NCBI GenBank assembly: GCA_023897205.1
Contig: JAHWDD010000004.1
Coordinates: 2,728,001 to 2,792,000 of the forward strand
Origin: Exophiala sp. HKRS030
Taxonomy: Eukaryota > Ascomycota > Eurotiomycetes > Chaetothyriales > Herpotrichiellaceae
Direction: 5' to 3'
Length of the DNA stretch: 64,000 nt
Both the position numbers and the translations under genes were made by a program. Of the stretch, positions 46,759-58,500 are shown piece by piece. Under the pieces are notes generated by a model, which was not told the origin of the DNA, ran no database searches, and worked only from the letters and a program-made list of their open reading frames with translations. Numbering within the stretch: position 1 is the first letter of the stretch; each line of letters starts with the position of its first letter.

Positions 46759-48584
46759 GAGGTAGATTCTTGTCCTTCAAGGGAGAAACAAAGCCCAAGT
46801 TAATTATTTACAACAAGGCTGGATCCCCGCAGTTTCGCAAGTGGACGCCGCTTCAGATGACTCAGCTGCACGCCCCTTGGATGGCTTCTGAGACACCAAC
46901 ACAGATACACTGCACCTGGGAGACAGTTTCTTCAGTGGTATACGTGAAGGTAGGTGTCCGTACTTGTCATGGGTGTTTTACATACTCTCTCCTTTTTCTT
47001 GAAGCTGGACGGATTCCAAGTGAAAATGCAAGATTGAATTCTCTACCTGAACACTGGAGATGAGAGCGTAAGGCTGGATACTACAAATGCTTCAATTTGC
47101 CGTATCGAAGACCGTCATTCTCCTGATGGTTGTATGTTGTCAAACTTATACCTATGGGACATGAAGGTAGTCGGCATACCACAACCTATATCCACAACAT
47201 TGTGGAAGAGAGGTGGTTGCTATTTGAGTGCAGTGTAGTCTTTACCTTGGCAGTCTCCCCAACTTCATACCTGAGACCCCGTGTCAGTTTGACGTAGAAA
47301 GAGCGGTCATCTTCGAGTCCGTAGCAAAATGAACAAGTTCGATAGCTTCTGCAGTGACAAAGTGAACGGTGCCGATTGAATTCGAAGTGTGAGAATGAAA
47401 ACGGAGGCTCGAGCAGGAATTTCCCCTTGTCACATGGGACCTTCACTGTGAGGCGCAGCCTGAGAGCCGAAAACCGGGACGGTGCTTAACAGTGAGGCGC
47501 AGGGAGAATTGTGGCACAAGCGTAGTAAGTAACATTGGCAGATGAAAACGAGGAAAAGGACCAAAGTGCACAGGTACTCGTACTGGGGAACATGATGTTA
47601 CGGCCCCCGAAGCATCAAACACATTTCGTTACATGAATCGAAGCACGGAGGCAGATAATGGTGGAAGTGAGGGATGGAAAACATGCAGCAACCATTCTGT
47701 TGGGACCTTTTGACTCGTCCAATACTCGTATACGCGAGCCACGATCGTGCAGTACACAGCCCGATGGGCTCACAGGGCTGGCTTCATGGCTGGCTTCATG
47801 GCTGAAAGTACTCTCCCTCTTTTACTGGGGGTCCGTATTGAATGCCAGCTAAACATGGCCCCCATATTCGTATTCTCGTCGATCAAGAAAAGGCCGCAGT
47901 AGAGCATAAAGAAATATGGGGGAAAACACGGATTCCCGGGCCCTGTTCTCCTATACAGGGTCTCTTCCTCTCGGATGTTCCACTGCTGACATTGGCTACC
48001 TATCCAACCTTACGCACACGGAGTACCTCTTCTACGACACTACCTACTCTTCATCTTTCTCGTCATATTTTCTTGCACATTCTCTCGCTCACAAATTCCA
48101 TCTCGCGACACCCACTTCTGCCAACAGTCAAAACTTCGAATCGTTCGATCATTCCCTCGCTTAGCCTGACCTGTCACCCGAAGAGCGTAGACCACCACCC
48201 TCATAGGCGCACTTCCCCCTCCCTGAGTGTTTCAGCCGCCGGTGCCAAAATCCATTCGCGCCTTACCAAGACCTCCCCTCGTTCTTGAGTCGGACGGAAA
48301 TTCTCGAAGCCATCCTGCGTTGAAACTTCACTCTTCTTCACGACTGACCCTCGACGGACACCCGTCACTGCATCGAACCACCACTCGAGGACTGCGGTGG
48401 ATCTGATAGAGCACCGGGCCTTACCTTTTAGTCGCGCCAAAAAGTCGCCAAAATTCGTTCCCACGAAGCTCGTTCTTCCCTCCTCGGAGGCCAGCCTGAG
48501 TCTTATCAACCTTTGGCTGGAGGTTATCACCAACGTGAAGGCTATGCTGTGAAAGATTTCGAGAGGAGGAAGTCCCGATCAATC
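46759..48584. other. Intergenic, hypothetical gene to UPF0658 gene
   Basis: No supported gene. A short tandem duplication, ggcttcatggctggcttcatgg, lies at about 47780-47805. The stretch 47980-48540 is C/T-rich and probably the leader of the UPF0658 gene; frames at 47842-48288 are compositionally simple and not called. Confidence 0.5.
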
Positions 48585-49741
48585 ATGTACACACCAAATT
48601 CAAAGTGGACTTGGGCTTTCAGCCTGATAGCCTTGACGCAGGCCGGCATCGTCCTCGCGTTCGAATGGTAAGAGACTCTGGCCTTTGTAGAGACATGTTG
48701 GATCTTTGACTAACGCGTCATGTAGCTACGCTTTCGCTCATTTCCAGATTCATCTCGAGTCCAGCAGCACCAATTTAACGGCCTCAAGGACGATTCCTAC
48801 ATTCCTGACCCTCTACATTTTTGGCTTCCTCTACCAACTACTCCTCGTCTGGGATGCCCTACGGATGAAGAACACCATTCAGGTCATCGGCTTGGTCATG
48901 TATAATGTTGGCCTGCTTATCTATGGAGCAGTCCAGATTTCGCAAATCAAGGACGCGGTCTTTCAGTTGTCTGAAGATGGTTCGATACAAATGGAGGTTT
49001 GGAAAGACACCAAACCATTTTTGATCGCGATCCCAGCCATAATTGCTGTTGGGACGGCCCTCCTGGCCGGCTGCGCCTGGAAGCTGTACGACGAATTCGC
49101 CTGGACCATCTATAAGCGCATCTCAGCCGACTTGAGGATGAAGCGACGCTACCTCCAGTACCAGATCTATATCGCTCTACTGAAATTCGACTTTTTCTTC
49201 TTCCTCGGATTCACTGTCCAGTTTGTCGTCATCGTCACTCAGCGCCGAGCTGAATTCGCCTTGACTATAGCCGCCATACCGGTGACTATCATCATTCTCC
49301 TGGCAGCTGCATGGTTTGTGCGGAGGGAGAATCTTACGGGAACCATCGGAGTCATTGTAAGTCCATTCCCACCGTACGCAATATTGCCTGGGTGCTAACT
49401 TGTGATCTCAGATCCTGTACTTCGGTGGTCTCGCTTACTTCATCTTCAAGATGATTCGCATGTACTCACCATCGCACGAAGGTCCATACCTTCCAGCACG
49501 CAAAGAACTCACCAGTTTTGCCGTCTTGACCATCATCTCCATCCTCCTCACCATCACAAACGCATGTCTATGCGCGAGCAATTATAACAAGGGCCTCAAG
49601 CCCTACATCTACAAATCTGCAAATGTCGATGAGGAAGAAAAGCCAATCGGAAGCGCATATGCACCATATGCCACTGAGATGTCAAGTGGTTCGAAATACC
49701 CACCGGCAAGACCAACAGCAAACAGAATGGAGATTGATTAG
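48585..49741 (+). CDS. UPF0658 Golgi apparatus membrane protein
   Basis: Three exons, 48585-48667, 48726-49356 and 49412-49741, give 347 aa. Seven or so hydrophobic spans are visible, beginning with WTWAFSLIALTQAGIVLAF and including LYIFGFLYQLLLVWDALRM, IAIPAIIAVGTALLAG, FFFFLGFTVQFVVIV and ILLAAAWFV. Conserved cytosolic pieces are LYDEFAWTIYKRISADLRMKRRY and RENLTGTIGVI-ILYFGGLAYFIFKM; the second is restored by the last splice. The C-terminal tail is polar and cytosolic. Fission yeast C1952.10c-type relatives localise to the Golgi, with no known activity. Introns are 58 and 55 nt. Confidence 0.88.
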
Positions 49742-50696
49742 GTCGTCGATCCTTAACCTTTCTTCTTTTTTGAAGGGGACTTCTTAGCGGGCGTTTCTAT
49801 CTTCGGGGGTCGTCATGTTTTCCGGCCATGTACAACTTTTTCTGTCACGAGGAGTCAGTCATATTTTGAGAGGAATCGTCTAATGAGAAGCAGGTTAAAG
49901 TCCAGGTTGTGTCAAGTGTGATGGAATCTCTTGATGAGCCACTTGGCTCTATATCACTCATTTTTTTGGACCAGTAACGCCATCTCTGATCGTAAAGCCT
50001 TTGGTGTCCTGTGGTATATATTGCGGAAACAAAAATGCGAATCCAATTTCCCAATTGCTCTCTAAGCACACACAGGTCGAGCCATATTGTGAGCAAAGTT
50101 TCGTCGTTGTGGTTCCAATTTCTAGATTCCAAAACTCCGTAGGACTGGTTATACTGGAAACGGCCTGGGACACAAAGCTCAAAACCCGAGGTAGGTAAAT
50201 TGAACTTGCACTTGAATCATTCATATAGACTGGGACAAAGTCCACTCGGTGATCCGGTATACCCAACGTCTAGTGAGGGAACTTGAGTGTGTTTCTGAAT
50301 ACTCCAATTACTGTGTCCCTACCTACTTATTGCCCTAAGAACCAACCGCATACGTGGACCATAAATTCAATAGATCATACTCAGCATATCCTTATCGTTA
50401 CTTCTTTTGCGTCACATTTCACTCTCACTCAGAGAATCTCTGCGTTCTCTGCGCTTTCTCCTTGCCTTGCTATGATCACTCCCTCTTACCTCCACGCCGA
50501 GGAAGAAGTATCCCAACATTTCCAGAATACATCAACATCGACGGGCCACCACCTTCATTCAGACAAAATGCCGGAAGCCCCTTGTCTGACTTGAGTACGA
50601 CCAGATTGAACGAGGACGAAACAGGCGGTTGTTGAGCGTACGTCTGTCCCTCCCCTCCTCTCCTCAGGAGGGACTGAAAGGCCTGCGTGTCATCAA
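49742..50696. other. Intergenic, UPF0658 gene to F-box gene 3' end
   Basis: No firm gene. A plus-strand frame around 50490-50635 reads RGRSIPTFPEYINIDGPPPS, which has protein-like composition and ends just before the F-box stop, but no start, partner exon or family was found. Confidence 0.45.
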
Positions 50697-52717
50697 TTAA
50701 TCGTTGCCAGAGAGGTGGTTCAACAATGCTTGAAGCATGGCAAATTGATTCCCCGGCGGCTGGCTCTCTTCGATCAAGTCGTCGCTGATTTTCCAAAAGG
50801 CCGTCGGACCCGCGGGACCGTGGTCATCATAGTCCTTGTCGAACCAGTTACCTAGAATTCCGCGGGCGGAACGGAGGCCGCCAATCTGTACGCCTTCGGA
50901 CCGCCATCGCTCCTTTTTTTGGCCACACGTAAAAAAGTCAGTGAGTTGAAAAGACGGGTCAAAACGAAGGAAAAGGAACAAACGAAACAGGATGGGCAAG
51001 GATCATGATGGCTGCGGCGACGAGGACAACGACAACGACGGTAATACTCACCTCTCCATGGAAAAGACTAAACGTGGTCCAACGTATCGCACCACTCGCC
51101 GTCTTCCTCGCGGTGCCTCGGATTTGACTGTTCGCGTTGGGATCCCAAGCCATGGAGGTGCTCCGGCTCGTGCCCTGGAAGTGCACGACGGGCATGTCGC
51201 CATCGCCGTCTTCTGGGTTGGGATCCTCGACCGACGTCACGTTCAGCTGGAGTCGAAGGAGACGGAAAGCTTCACGCGTGGTCAGGGGTTCGCGGTCTTG
51301 GGTAGACTCGGGTGGATCGGATTTGAAGTTGAAGGCGTAGAGGTCGTTGTAGTCCAGGAAGCAGACGACGCGCATCCAGGATCCCGTCACGCCGTACGGG
51401 TCAAGGGCGTCGAGATCAGGACGAATACTGGGCCTGACTTGGCCGGGCATCCGACAGGAGACGTAGCTGTCGGTGGCGATGCCGGAGAAGACCCCGTCCC
51501 AGGGTTCGTTCCCGCTGGACTGGCGGATGCGGGCTGGGCGCGCCGAGCTGCGCCGGAGACGATCCGAGTACAAGTTGTAGTTGAACCCTATGATGATCAT
51601 GATGGCTTGGACCTTTTCCCAGTCGACACATCCGGAGCCGTCGTCCGTCTAGAATATAGCTATGGTGTTAGTACCAAGAAAAACTTGGAAAGTTCACAAA
51701 TCTCTGGCAGTGACCAGAGTCCAAAACTTACAAAAGGCCCCCACATGTTGGCCGCTGTATAACGGCGCAGGTCGTAGACTTTGGATCGAGCGAAAGGATG
51801 GGTATAGCGAATCGGTTGCGGTGAAAAAGTCGTCGACGTGCTTGCCGAGGATGTAGATGTCTCTTCAGGTGCATCAGCTGAGGGTAAGCCAAGTCCTGGG
51901 GATTCATGACCATCGGTATCTTCGTCGTTGTCGCCATCATCTTCATCATCGTCGTCATCTTCATCGTCGTAGTCATCGTCGTCGTCGTTGGCGCTGACAT
52001 AGCCAATCTCGTCAAGATGGGCAAAAAGGTCGTAGTGGCCGTCGTCGCGGTTTGCAGTACGGTGATTTGGGTGATTCCGGTCGTCCCATTTGGGCCATGG
52101 TTCGCCAATATTGATTCCACCGAGCACATGGAGTCGGGCGGAAAGCTGCCGGAGCGATGCATTGGGTGAAGCAGTCCATTTTCCACGCGCGGCGCGAGAG
52201 AACAGGCCGGATTTACAGAGGAAGGTGCTGATATTCAAGTCCTTTTTGAAAAGCGTCGCGAGGAAGTCGGTGTTCTTTGGTGATTCGGAAGGTGAATTCT
52301 CGATCAACTCGAGAGTCGTTTCCAAAACTTCTTGAAGAGCAGCGTCCTGGGAGAAGGGTTAGTCGTGAACATTCTCGCTCTTACGGGAAGCAGCGATCTT
52401 GCATGCCTTGACGCTCTCGTTGTCCGATTCTAAAATCTTCTGGGTCTTGATGAGACGAGTTGTTCGGGCCATCCATAAAGTTGCACCGTCTTGCTGAGGA
52501 GGATCCTAGAGAAGCGGTCAATATAAGACGAATCCCAGCAGCGGAAATGGTGGATCACAAAGTGGGAGAGATAGTGGTGTCTCCATAGACGTTCGTCGTT
52601 GCGAATGACCTGGTTGAGATACTGACATGTCATAGATAGCGATCCCAGGTCTGTAGGCTGAACATCTATGAATATTTGATGCAGGATCTCCGGGGCGAGA
52701 TCTAGTACTGGAGACAT
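50697..52717 (-). CDS. F-box protein with acidic tract
   Basis: Proposed exons are 52717-52559, 52505-52413, 52346-51732, 51648-51052 and 50912-50697, giving 559 aa. The F-box is at the N-terminus (LDLAPEILHQIFIDVQPTDL...ERLWRHHYLSHF), so the protein should be a substrate receptor for an SCF ubiquitin ligase through Skp1. Conserved downstream blocks are KVYDLRRYT, NMWGPF-TDDGS, DPYGVTGSWMRVVCFLDYNDLYAF, WDPNANSQIRGT, RWTTFSLFHGE-ERWRSEGVQIGG and GNWFDKDYDDHGPAGPTAFWK. A long Asp/Glu run lies at about residues 160-190. The last two junctions are strong. The first two use weak donors (GTGATC and GTCAAG), chosen because they preserve frame and family wording; a CTAAC branch site supports the second. 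Substrate unknown. Confidence 0.8.
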
Positions 52718-54044
52718 TGGAAGAGGTGATGGTATCAGTATGAGGGGGAGGAGGGGGTGTGGTGGTCCGTATCTCTGTCTTGACGATGGGGATTGTAGTA
52801 CAGACACTAGCCGGTAGTTCTCTGACGAGCAATTGACTCACGATACTTGATTGAAGGCATGCGAAGAATTCACAAATGAAGACTCCTTCTCGAGATGTCT
52901 ACACCTTCTGGTTCAGTGATGGATGGTGATTCATGGTTATGTCCGTACTCCGTACTCCGTACTCCATGCTGCGGTAGGAGCATTGGACTAGCGAATGATG
53001 CGCTAGCTGTTTACAGGTTAGACACCTCGGCTTGGTGAGGCAGCATCTACCTTGGAGACTGGACTACAGTACTTGTACTTGTAGGCACTTGATGTCAGTT
53101 TGGTGTCAGATTCCCTTCAGAAGTTCTCGAATGGTCAAGCAGTCTCAGTCGCCGGCCTCAACTGTCTATAGAAATACAGACCAAACCCGGCGATTCTGGA
53201 ACAACCAGATCCGTCGGCTCTTTCTGGAGTGGCAGATTTTTTGAGGTAAATGGTGGAGAGTTGAATAGAGAGCCACAGACAACGCACGCAAGAGAGACTG
53301 CTGAAGCTCTTTGGACGCGTTCGTCGTCTGGTGCCAGATAGACATGTTAACAAGTAAACAAGGGAAAGCTGAGTACCTTGATGCATTCAGCGCGGTTTGA
53401 TGGAGCGAGTCATTTTACCTTAACAAACTTATTAGGGACTTTAGGTACAATAGTACTCCGTACTGTCACAGCGATATAGGCCTTCCCCACGCTAATCTAA
53501 GGACTAATATGGGTAAGGTAAGCAATGTACTCTCTAGGTAGGTAAGCTCACGAGGTGATCGATCTCAAGTGCTACCTACATACATATCCATCTGCGTTGT
53601 GAAATACCATGGCCCAACTACGCATCAACTACATGACATTCTAATTCGCGTCACTGACTTTTCCGCCGTAAATGATGGTTGTAGCCAGTGTTGGCGCTAG
53701 GTCATGGGGTCAGCTAGGCGAGGTGAATGTCCGGAGTGGCACGATCTAAACACAGAAATTTGTTGCTCATGCTTCACCAGCCTGCGTTCAGCCAACACCA
53801 ATCTCTTCACACGTATCAGACTCACTTATTCATTCTAGACTTGCCAGGTGTCACTATCTCTTTCTGCGAACCGTCTGAAGTAGCCACTCCTCTTGGAAAC
53901 ATTCCCCCCTTACCTCTCTCTTCCTTGACATTCATCCGAGTCTCCTCCCCAGATTGGCGACCAGTAGCAAATCACCTAGACAAACATTCAAGGATACGAA
54001 ATACAATACCCAAACACCCAGAACACGAGCCCTGACCTGCCGTC
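52718..54044. other. Intergenic, divergent promoters of F-box and EBP genes
   Basis: No supported gene. A triple tandem of the CTCCGTA half-site lies at 52944-52965 and another half-site near 53457. The region 53750-54040 is probably the EBP leader. Confidence 0.5.
52944..52965. repeat. Tandem CGTACTC half-sites of the dispersed motif
   Basis: Three direct copies of CGTACTC in a row, related to the 18-bp palindromes at 12569 and 36417. Confidence 0.85.
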
Positions 54045-54981
54045 ATGAACTTCTTCAAGAGAACAGCGCAGCCTCCGCCTGAGCCAGTCAAAGTGCTGCA
54101 GCCTCTCCATCCCTTCTATCCTGCCGGTGTCGAGATCGCGAACTTTGTTGCCAACGACAAAACAGTTGCTCAACTTCTCGCTGTCTTTGCTGCTGGGTGT
54201 GCTGTCATCTTGGGTGCGACATGGCTGCTCACTGGAAGATTGGCGCCGCGTCTGAAGACCATGGACAAAGTCATAGTACTGTGGTTCTGCTTGAGTAAGG
54301 ACCACTATCGCATGTTGTCGATATAGAGGACTGACATTTACAAGCTGGTTCAATACATCTCTTCTTCGAAGGCTACTTTGCCTATAATCACACTCAAATG
54401 GGGGGAGCACAAGATATCTTTGGCCAGCTGTGGAAAGAGTATTCATTGTCTGATTCGAGATACCTGACATCTGATCCTTTTGTCCTATGCATGGAGAGTA
54501 TCACTGCTGTAAGGGCATTGAACGATCCTCGGCGCAAGATTGGAATCACTAACCCAGCGACAGATTTTCTGGGGTCCTCTTTCTTTCTTGATGATTTACT
54601 TCATCATTACCTCTCATCCTATGCGCTATCCACTACAAGCCATCGTTTCCCTAGGCCAGGTCTACGGCGACGTACTGTATTACGCTACTAGCTTATTCGA
54701 CCACTACTACAAGGAGCTGTCTTATTGTCGACCAGAGGCATATTACTTTTGGTTCTACTTCGTTTTCATGAACTTCATCTGGATTGTGATACCAGGCAGT
54801 GAGTACAAAATCCAATCTCTGCAAAGTTCGGAATTGCATCTGACAAAATTCAGGTCTTCTAGCAGACAGTGTGATCACCACAACACGAGCATTCAAGGCG
54901 CTGAATCGAATGTCCAAGACCCTACAGGGCAATGGAGTTGCAAAGAAGCCAAAGCAGAACGGCCACGTCAAGCGTGCATAG
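54045..54981 (+). CDS. Emopamil-binding-protein (EBP)-type sterol isomerase
   Basis: Four exons, 54045-54294, 54345-54508, 54564-54798 and 54854-54981, give 258 aa. The EXPERA/EBP fold has four or five membrane spans. Residues expected in the active site are visible: His88 and Glu92 in SIHLFFEGYF, and Glu134 and Thr137 in DPFVLCMESITA, followed by the FWGPLSF and GQVYGDVLYY blocks. The tail is basic (AKKPKQNGHVKRA), as in ER-resident members. EBP enzymes move the sterol double bond from C8 to C7 in the ER. Ascomycetes make ergosterol mainly with the unrelated Erg2, so this may be a redundant or differently used isomerase. Introns are 50-55 nt and all junctions keep frame. Confidence 0.88.
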
Positions 54982-55576
54982 ATTGGGTAGCACAAAACAC
55001 ATGTTGGCTGTTTAGCGAATGGAGTAACAATGCACCAGGCGACACCACGAGTCGTCTTGGTTTGGCTAGGGAAACGCACTGCCGGACCAACTCACATAGA
55101 TTGTACCGACCATACAATAGATTTTGGCATTGTAGATCTCAAGATACAAGCTGATCACTCGCATGGTCTTTAGTGGGAGTTTCTTGCGACCTAATTCTTG
55201 ACCAATAGCAGCTACAGCTGTACGCGTCAACGGCGTTTTCGGCTGATTGTTTATGGTATTGATGGCCGTTGCCGGGCCAAAGCTGCGATAAGCGAATCGC
55301 CCACATAACGATCCATGCATTACACCGCCAGGCTTGGGTGCGCCAGATGCAAGCTGCGTGACATGTTGGCCTTTCCACAATTCTCAAGTTGCTGATCTGT
55401 GCAGTCTTGGGTCAATTTGGCTGTACTTGCTATCGAAGACAAGCAGAACTCTGTGTCGGGCTCTGGTCGCTAGCCATGCAAATATTAGTGCAGCAAAACA
55501 ACAACAGAGCCAGGACTCGAATATTCGTAAACAGGACTCGTTCTTGACGACGAGTAGAGCTCGATCAGGTGGCTCG
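54982..55576. other. Short intergenic region before the large RhoGEF-like gene
   Basis: The RhoGEF-like frame is open back to 55334 with no ATG before 55577. A 5' exon or leader may lie here. No other feature was seen. Confidence 0.5.
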
Positions 55577-58500
55577 ATGCGACCAGCACTCCCTCCGAAA
55601 GCCTCACAAAAGGTCTACAGAAATCAGCGTACCGAAGTGCTCGGCTCTCCCAAAAGTCCCAATGTAGCCTCCGACCGAGCCTCCAGTCAATTCGATTCCG
55701 GCTCTGTTCAGGATCGCATTCGGCAATGGCAAGTTCAAGGCGCAGCGAATGCTGTCGATCCGGACGTTCTCAGCGTTCGATCGATTCCCCGATCCGAATG
55801 TCCTTCCATCACGTCGAGGCCGAGGTCGGAGTATGAAGATGAAGACACCTCGAGGTTAGGAGGACGCATAAAAGAGAAGACAGAGGATGATCAACCCGCA
55901 GAGAGGAGCAGCAGTGCCCCACGGAAGCGAATCATTAGTGATGGTCACTGGAGAGCTAAGAGAGAGGCAAAAGATTCTAAGAGCCCTAGGTCAAACGGTC
56001 GAGGACGGGCAGAAACCACGAGATATGACTTGTCATATACCTCAAACCAAGAGCAGAAGAATGGGAAACAGCGGTCGTGTCGCAAATATAGCTTTGAGAA
56101 GAGTCCGGACCTTCAGCAGAAATCGCCTCCGAATGATGGCAGCCGAACCATCCCAAGCCAACGTGACCAATTGAACCCTTCGCATGAGAGCATTCCTATG
56201 AATTACGATTCTGTCAGTTACATTCATGCCGAATCAGCTCATGATTTGCCGATACAGTCGACTTTCTCTGGGCAGTTGGATGCAAGATCCGAGGCATTAG
56301 TTGATGCTGATGAAGCAAGAGAAAGGCCTCGACCACAGAGCAAATATGTGGCCACCTTGGGCAGAGCTGCCGCGGAGTCTTCGGAAGGCTTGCGTTCGAA
56401 GAAGGGGGGGTTGCTAGGGAAGACCAGAGACATATTTTTGAAGGTCGATTCGACAACGCCTGTAAGCAATAGAATTCCCAGTATCGAAGCCTGGCTCGAC
56501 GAACAGCCTGATCCTTTCGTGGATGAAGCGCCTACAGACGAACTTCCGCCAGTGGAGATGCCTGCGCCTTTAAGGAAACGGACCAGAAAGAAAAGATCAT
56601 CGGTAGAGAGGCCTAAAGTGCCAGATCCAAATCATATCTGGGACTCTGTGCAATCTCCAGAAGCACCTCCATCTCCGGATCCAAACAGCACGGTGGAAGC
56701 CGAGGATAATGGACCCAGAAACTCTACCCGGAGCGATCAAAATTCAACACCCAAGCGCAGTCGTCGTCATATTAAAGAACAAGACGATCTTGATGGCTCA
56801 CCCACCTCGTTACGCAGGGCAGGCGCGAGAGTACGACGGCGGAGAGATACACCTGACAAAAGATCGATCTCTAGCCTTGAGTTACCAAAGGCTTCGGATA
56901 CTCAGAACGAGCGTTTGCCAGACAAGGATCAGATACCACCAGCCACAGAACCTCTTCCACAAATTCCTTCGTCTGTCGTGCAGCATGTGCTTCCGCCCAT
57001 ACCTCCTGGGGAGCCCGAAAACGATGATCGACCAATCCCACCACAACCAGCGGCATCTTCCAAGCCCGAACCAGGTCTTAAACGCAGACTTACAACGCAT
57101 GAAGACTTAATGTCTGTCCTGTCAATGCCCAGAGCTCGCAGAAGTCGACGATCGGCGCGAAGAGCAAGAAGTAAACGAACGGCTGAGGAATCTGCTTCAG
57201 CGCAGCAGGTCCTCGCAGGCTTAATCTCAGAGGAACAAAAGTACAGTCGAGAGCTGAGGACGCTAGTTGATGGAGTTATTCCAGTTCTGCTCCAAAGTGT
57301 CCTGTCGAAAACGGACTCGGCTGCTGCAGCAGGTTTGTTCTCATCGGTGTCCAATGCTCAACACGACATGAGCTACACTAAACCCATCATTGATATGGGC
57401 ATTGCCCTTGAAAGGTTGAAGTCTCTGCACGGACGCATCCCTCTGCAAAGTGTCGACAGCTTTCTGAGTTGGGGACAAACTGCTCAAAAGGCATATCGAG
57501 AATATCTCCAAGCATGGCGACTTGGGTTTCAAGATGTTGTGGTTAATCTCGCTCCTCTCGATAATGCTCCAGTCGATCAAGACTTGACACGTGATGAGAA
57601 CGGAGACTTGGTTGACAATGATGGCAAAAAAGTTGATGTCGCGTATCTCTTGAAGAGGCCGCTGTTGAGAGTAAAAGCATTAAGTAGGGTTTTCGCCCAG
57701 ATACGGGACCAGAGCGACAGACCCCTTGCTGCACAAGTGGCCGACGCTTTTACTGGTTTGACGGCCTTCGCAAGACGACGCCACCAGGAAGAACAAGCAC
57801 GCCTGGAGGACGAAGCAGCTGCAAACATCGACTCCATGAGGGCCAGGGACATCAGGACAATGGCACCAACTGCCAACGTTGTCGTGGACAAAACTCGTCG
57901 TGTCAAAGCGCGAGATTTCTTCAACCTCACGTTGTATCACTCTTCTGGGCAACGAATGGACAGTGGCATCGAATTGATCTTCCGAGATAATGCTCGAGGA
58001 GATGCTCCTAATGGTGATGTACTCATCTGCGAAGTCGACAATACTGGAAAATGGCTTCTGTTCCCACCAGTCCTATGGAGCGCAATATCTGCAAGACGTG
58101 GCGAAGATGACTTCGACCTTGTTCTAATGATACGCGGCCGCGCTGGCCTGGGGAAGGATTGGCAAGAGCTGCTAGCTCTGAAGACTGATGATAAAGGGGC
58201 GGTGACAGAGTGGATGAGTATGTTGGGTTCAAACCCCTTGCCACCAAGGCTCAACAGGACACCTAGTTTCATCAAACGCAGTCAGCCTCAGAAGGACTTG
58301 TCAGCGCACCAGGGCTCTAGTGAAATCTCGTCGGGAACCAGAACAGAAACCCAGTCCATCAGTCAAGGATCAGAGCCATCCAATGTGGAGGTACCAATTG
58401 GCGAGCCATCAGTATCTGGTGCACGAACTGAAGTGAGCCGATACGAAAACGACACAAAAATCTCGGCTGATCGGCCTTCCCAAAGGCTGAACCTTGGTGG

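Noticed and set aside
47842..48288. 148-aa Ser/Thr/Pro-rich frame upstream of the UPF0658 gene
   Set aside because: Pyrimidine-rich leader DNA gives Ser/Pro/Leu-rich frames by chance; no start context or family support.
51906..52169. Val/Ile-rich plus-strand frame that looks like a membrane protein
   Set aside because: It is the antisense of the Asp/Glu-rich tract of the F-box protein; GAT/GAC repeats read as ATC/GTC on the other strand.
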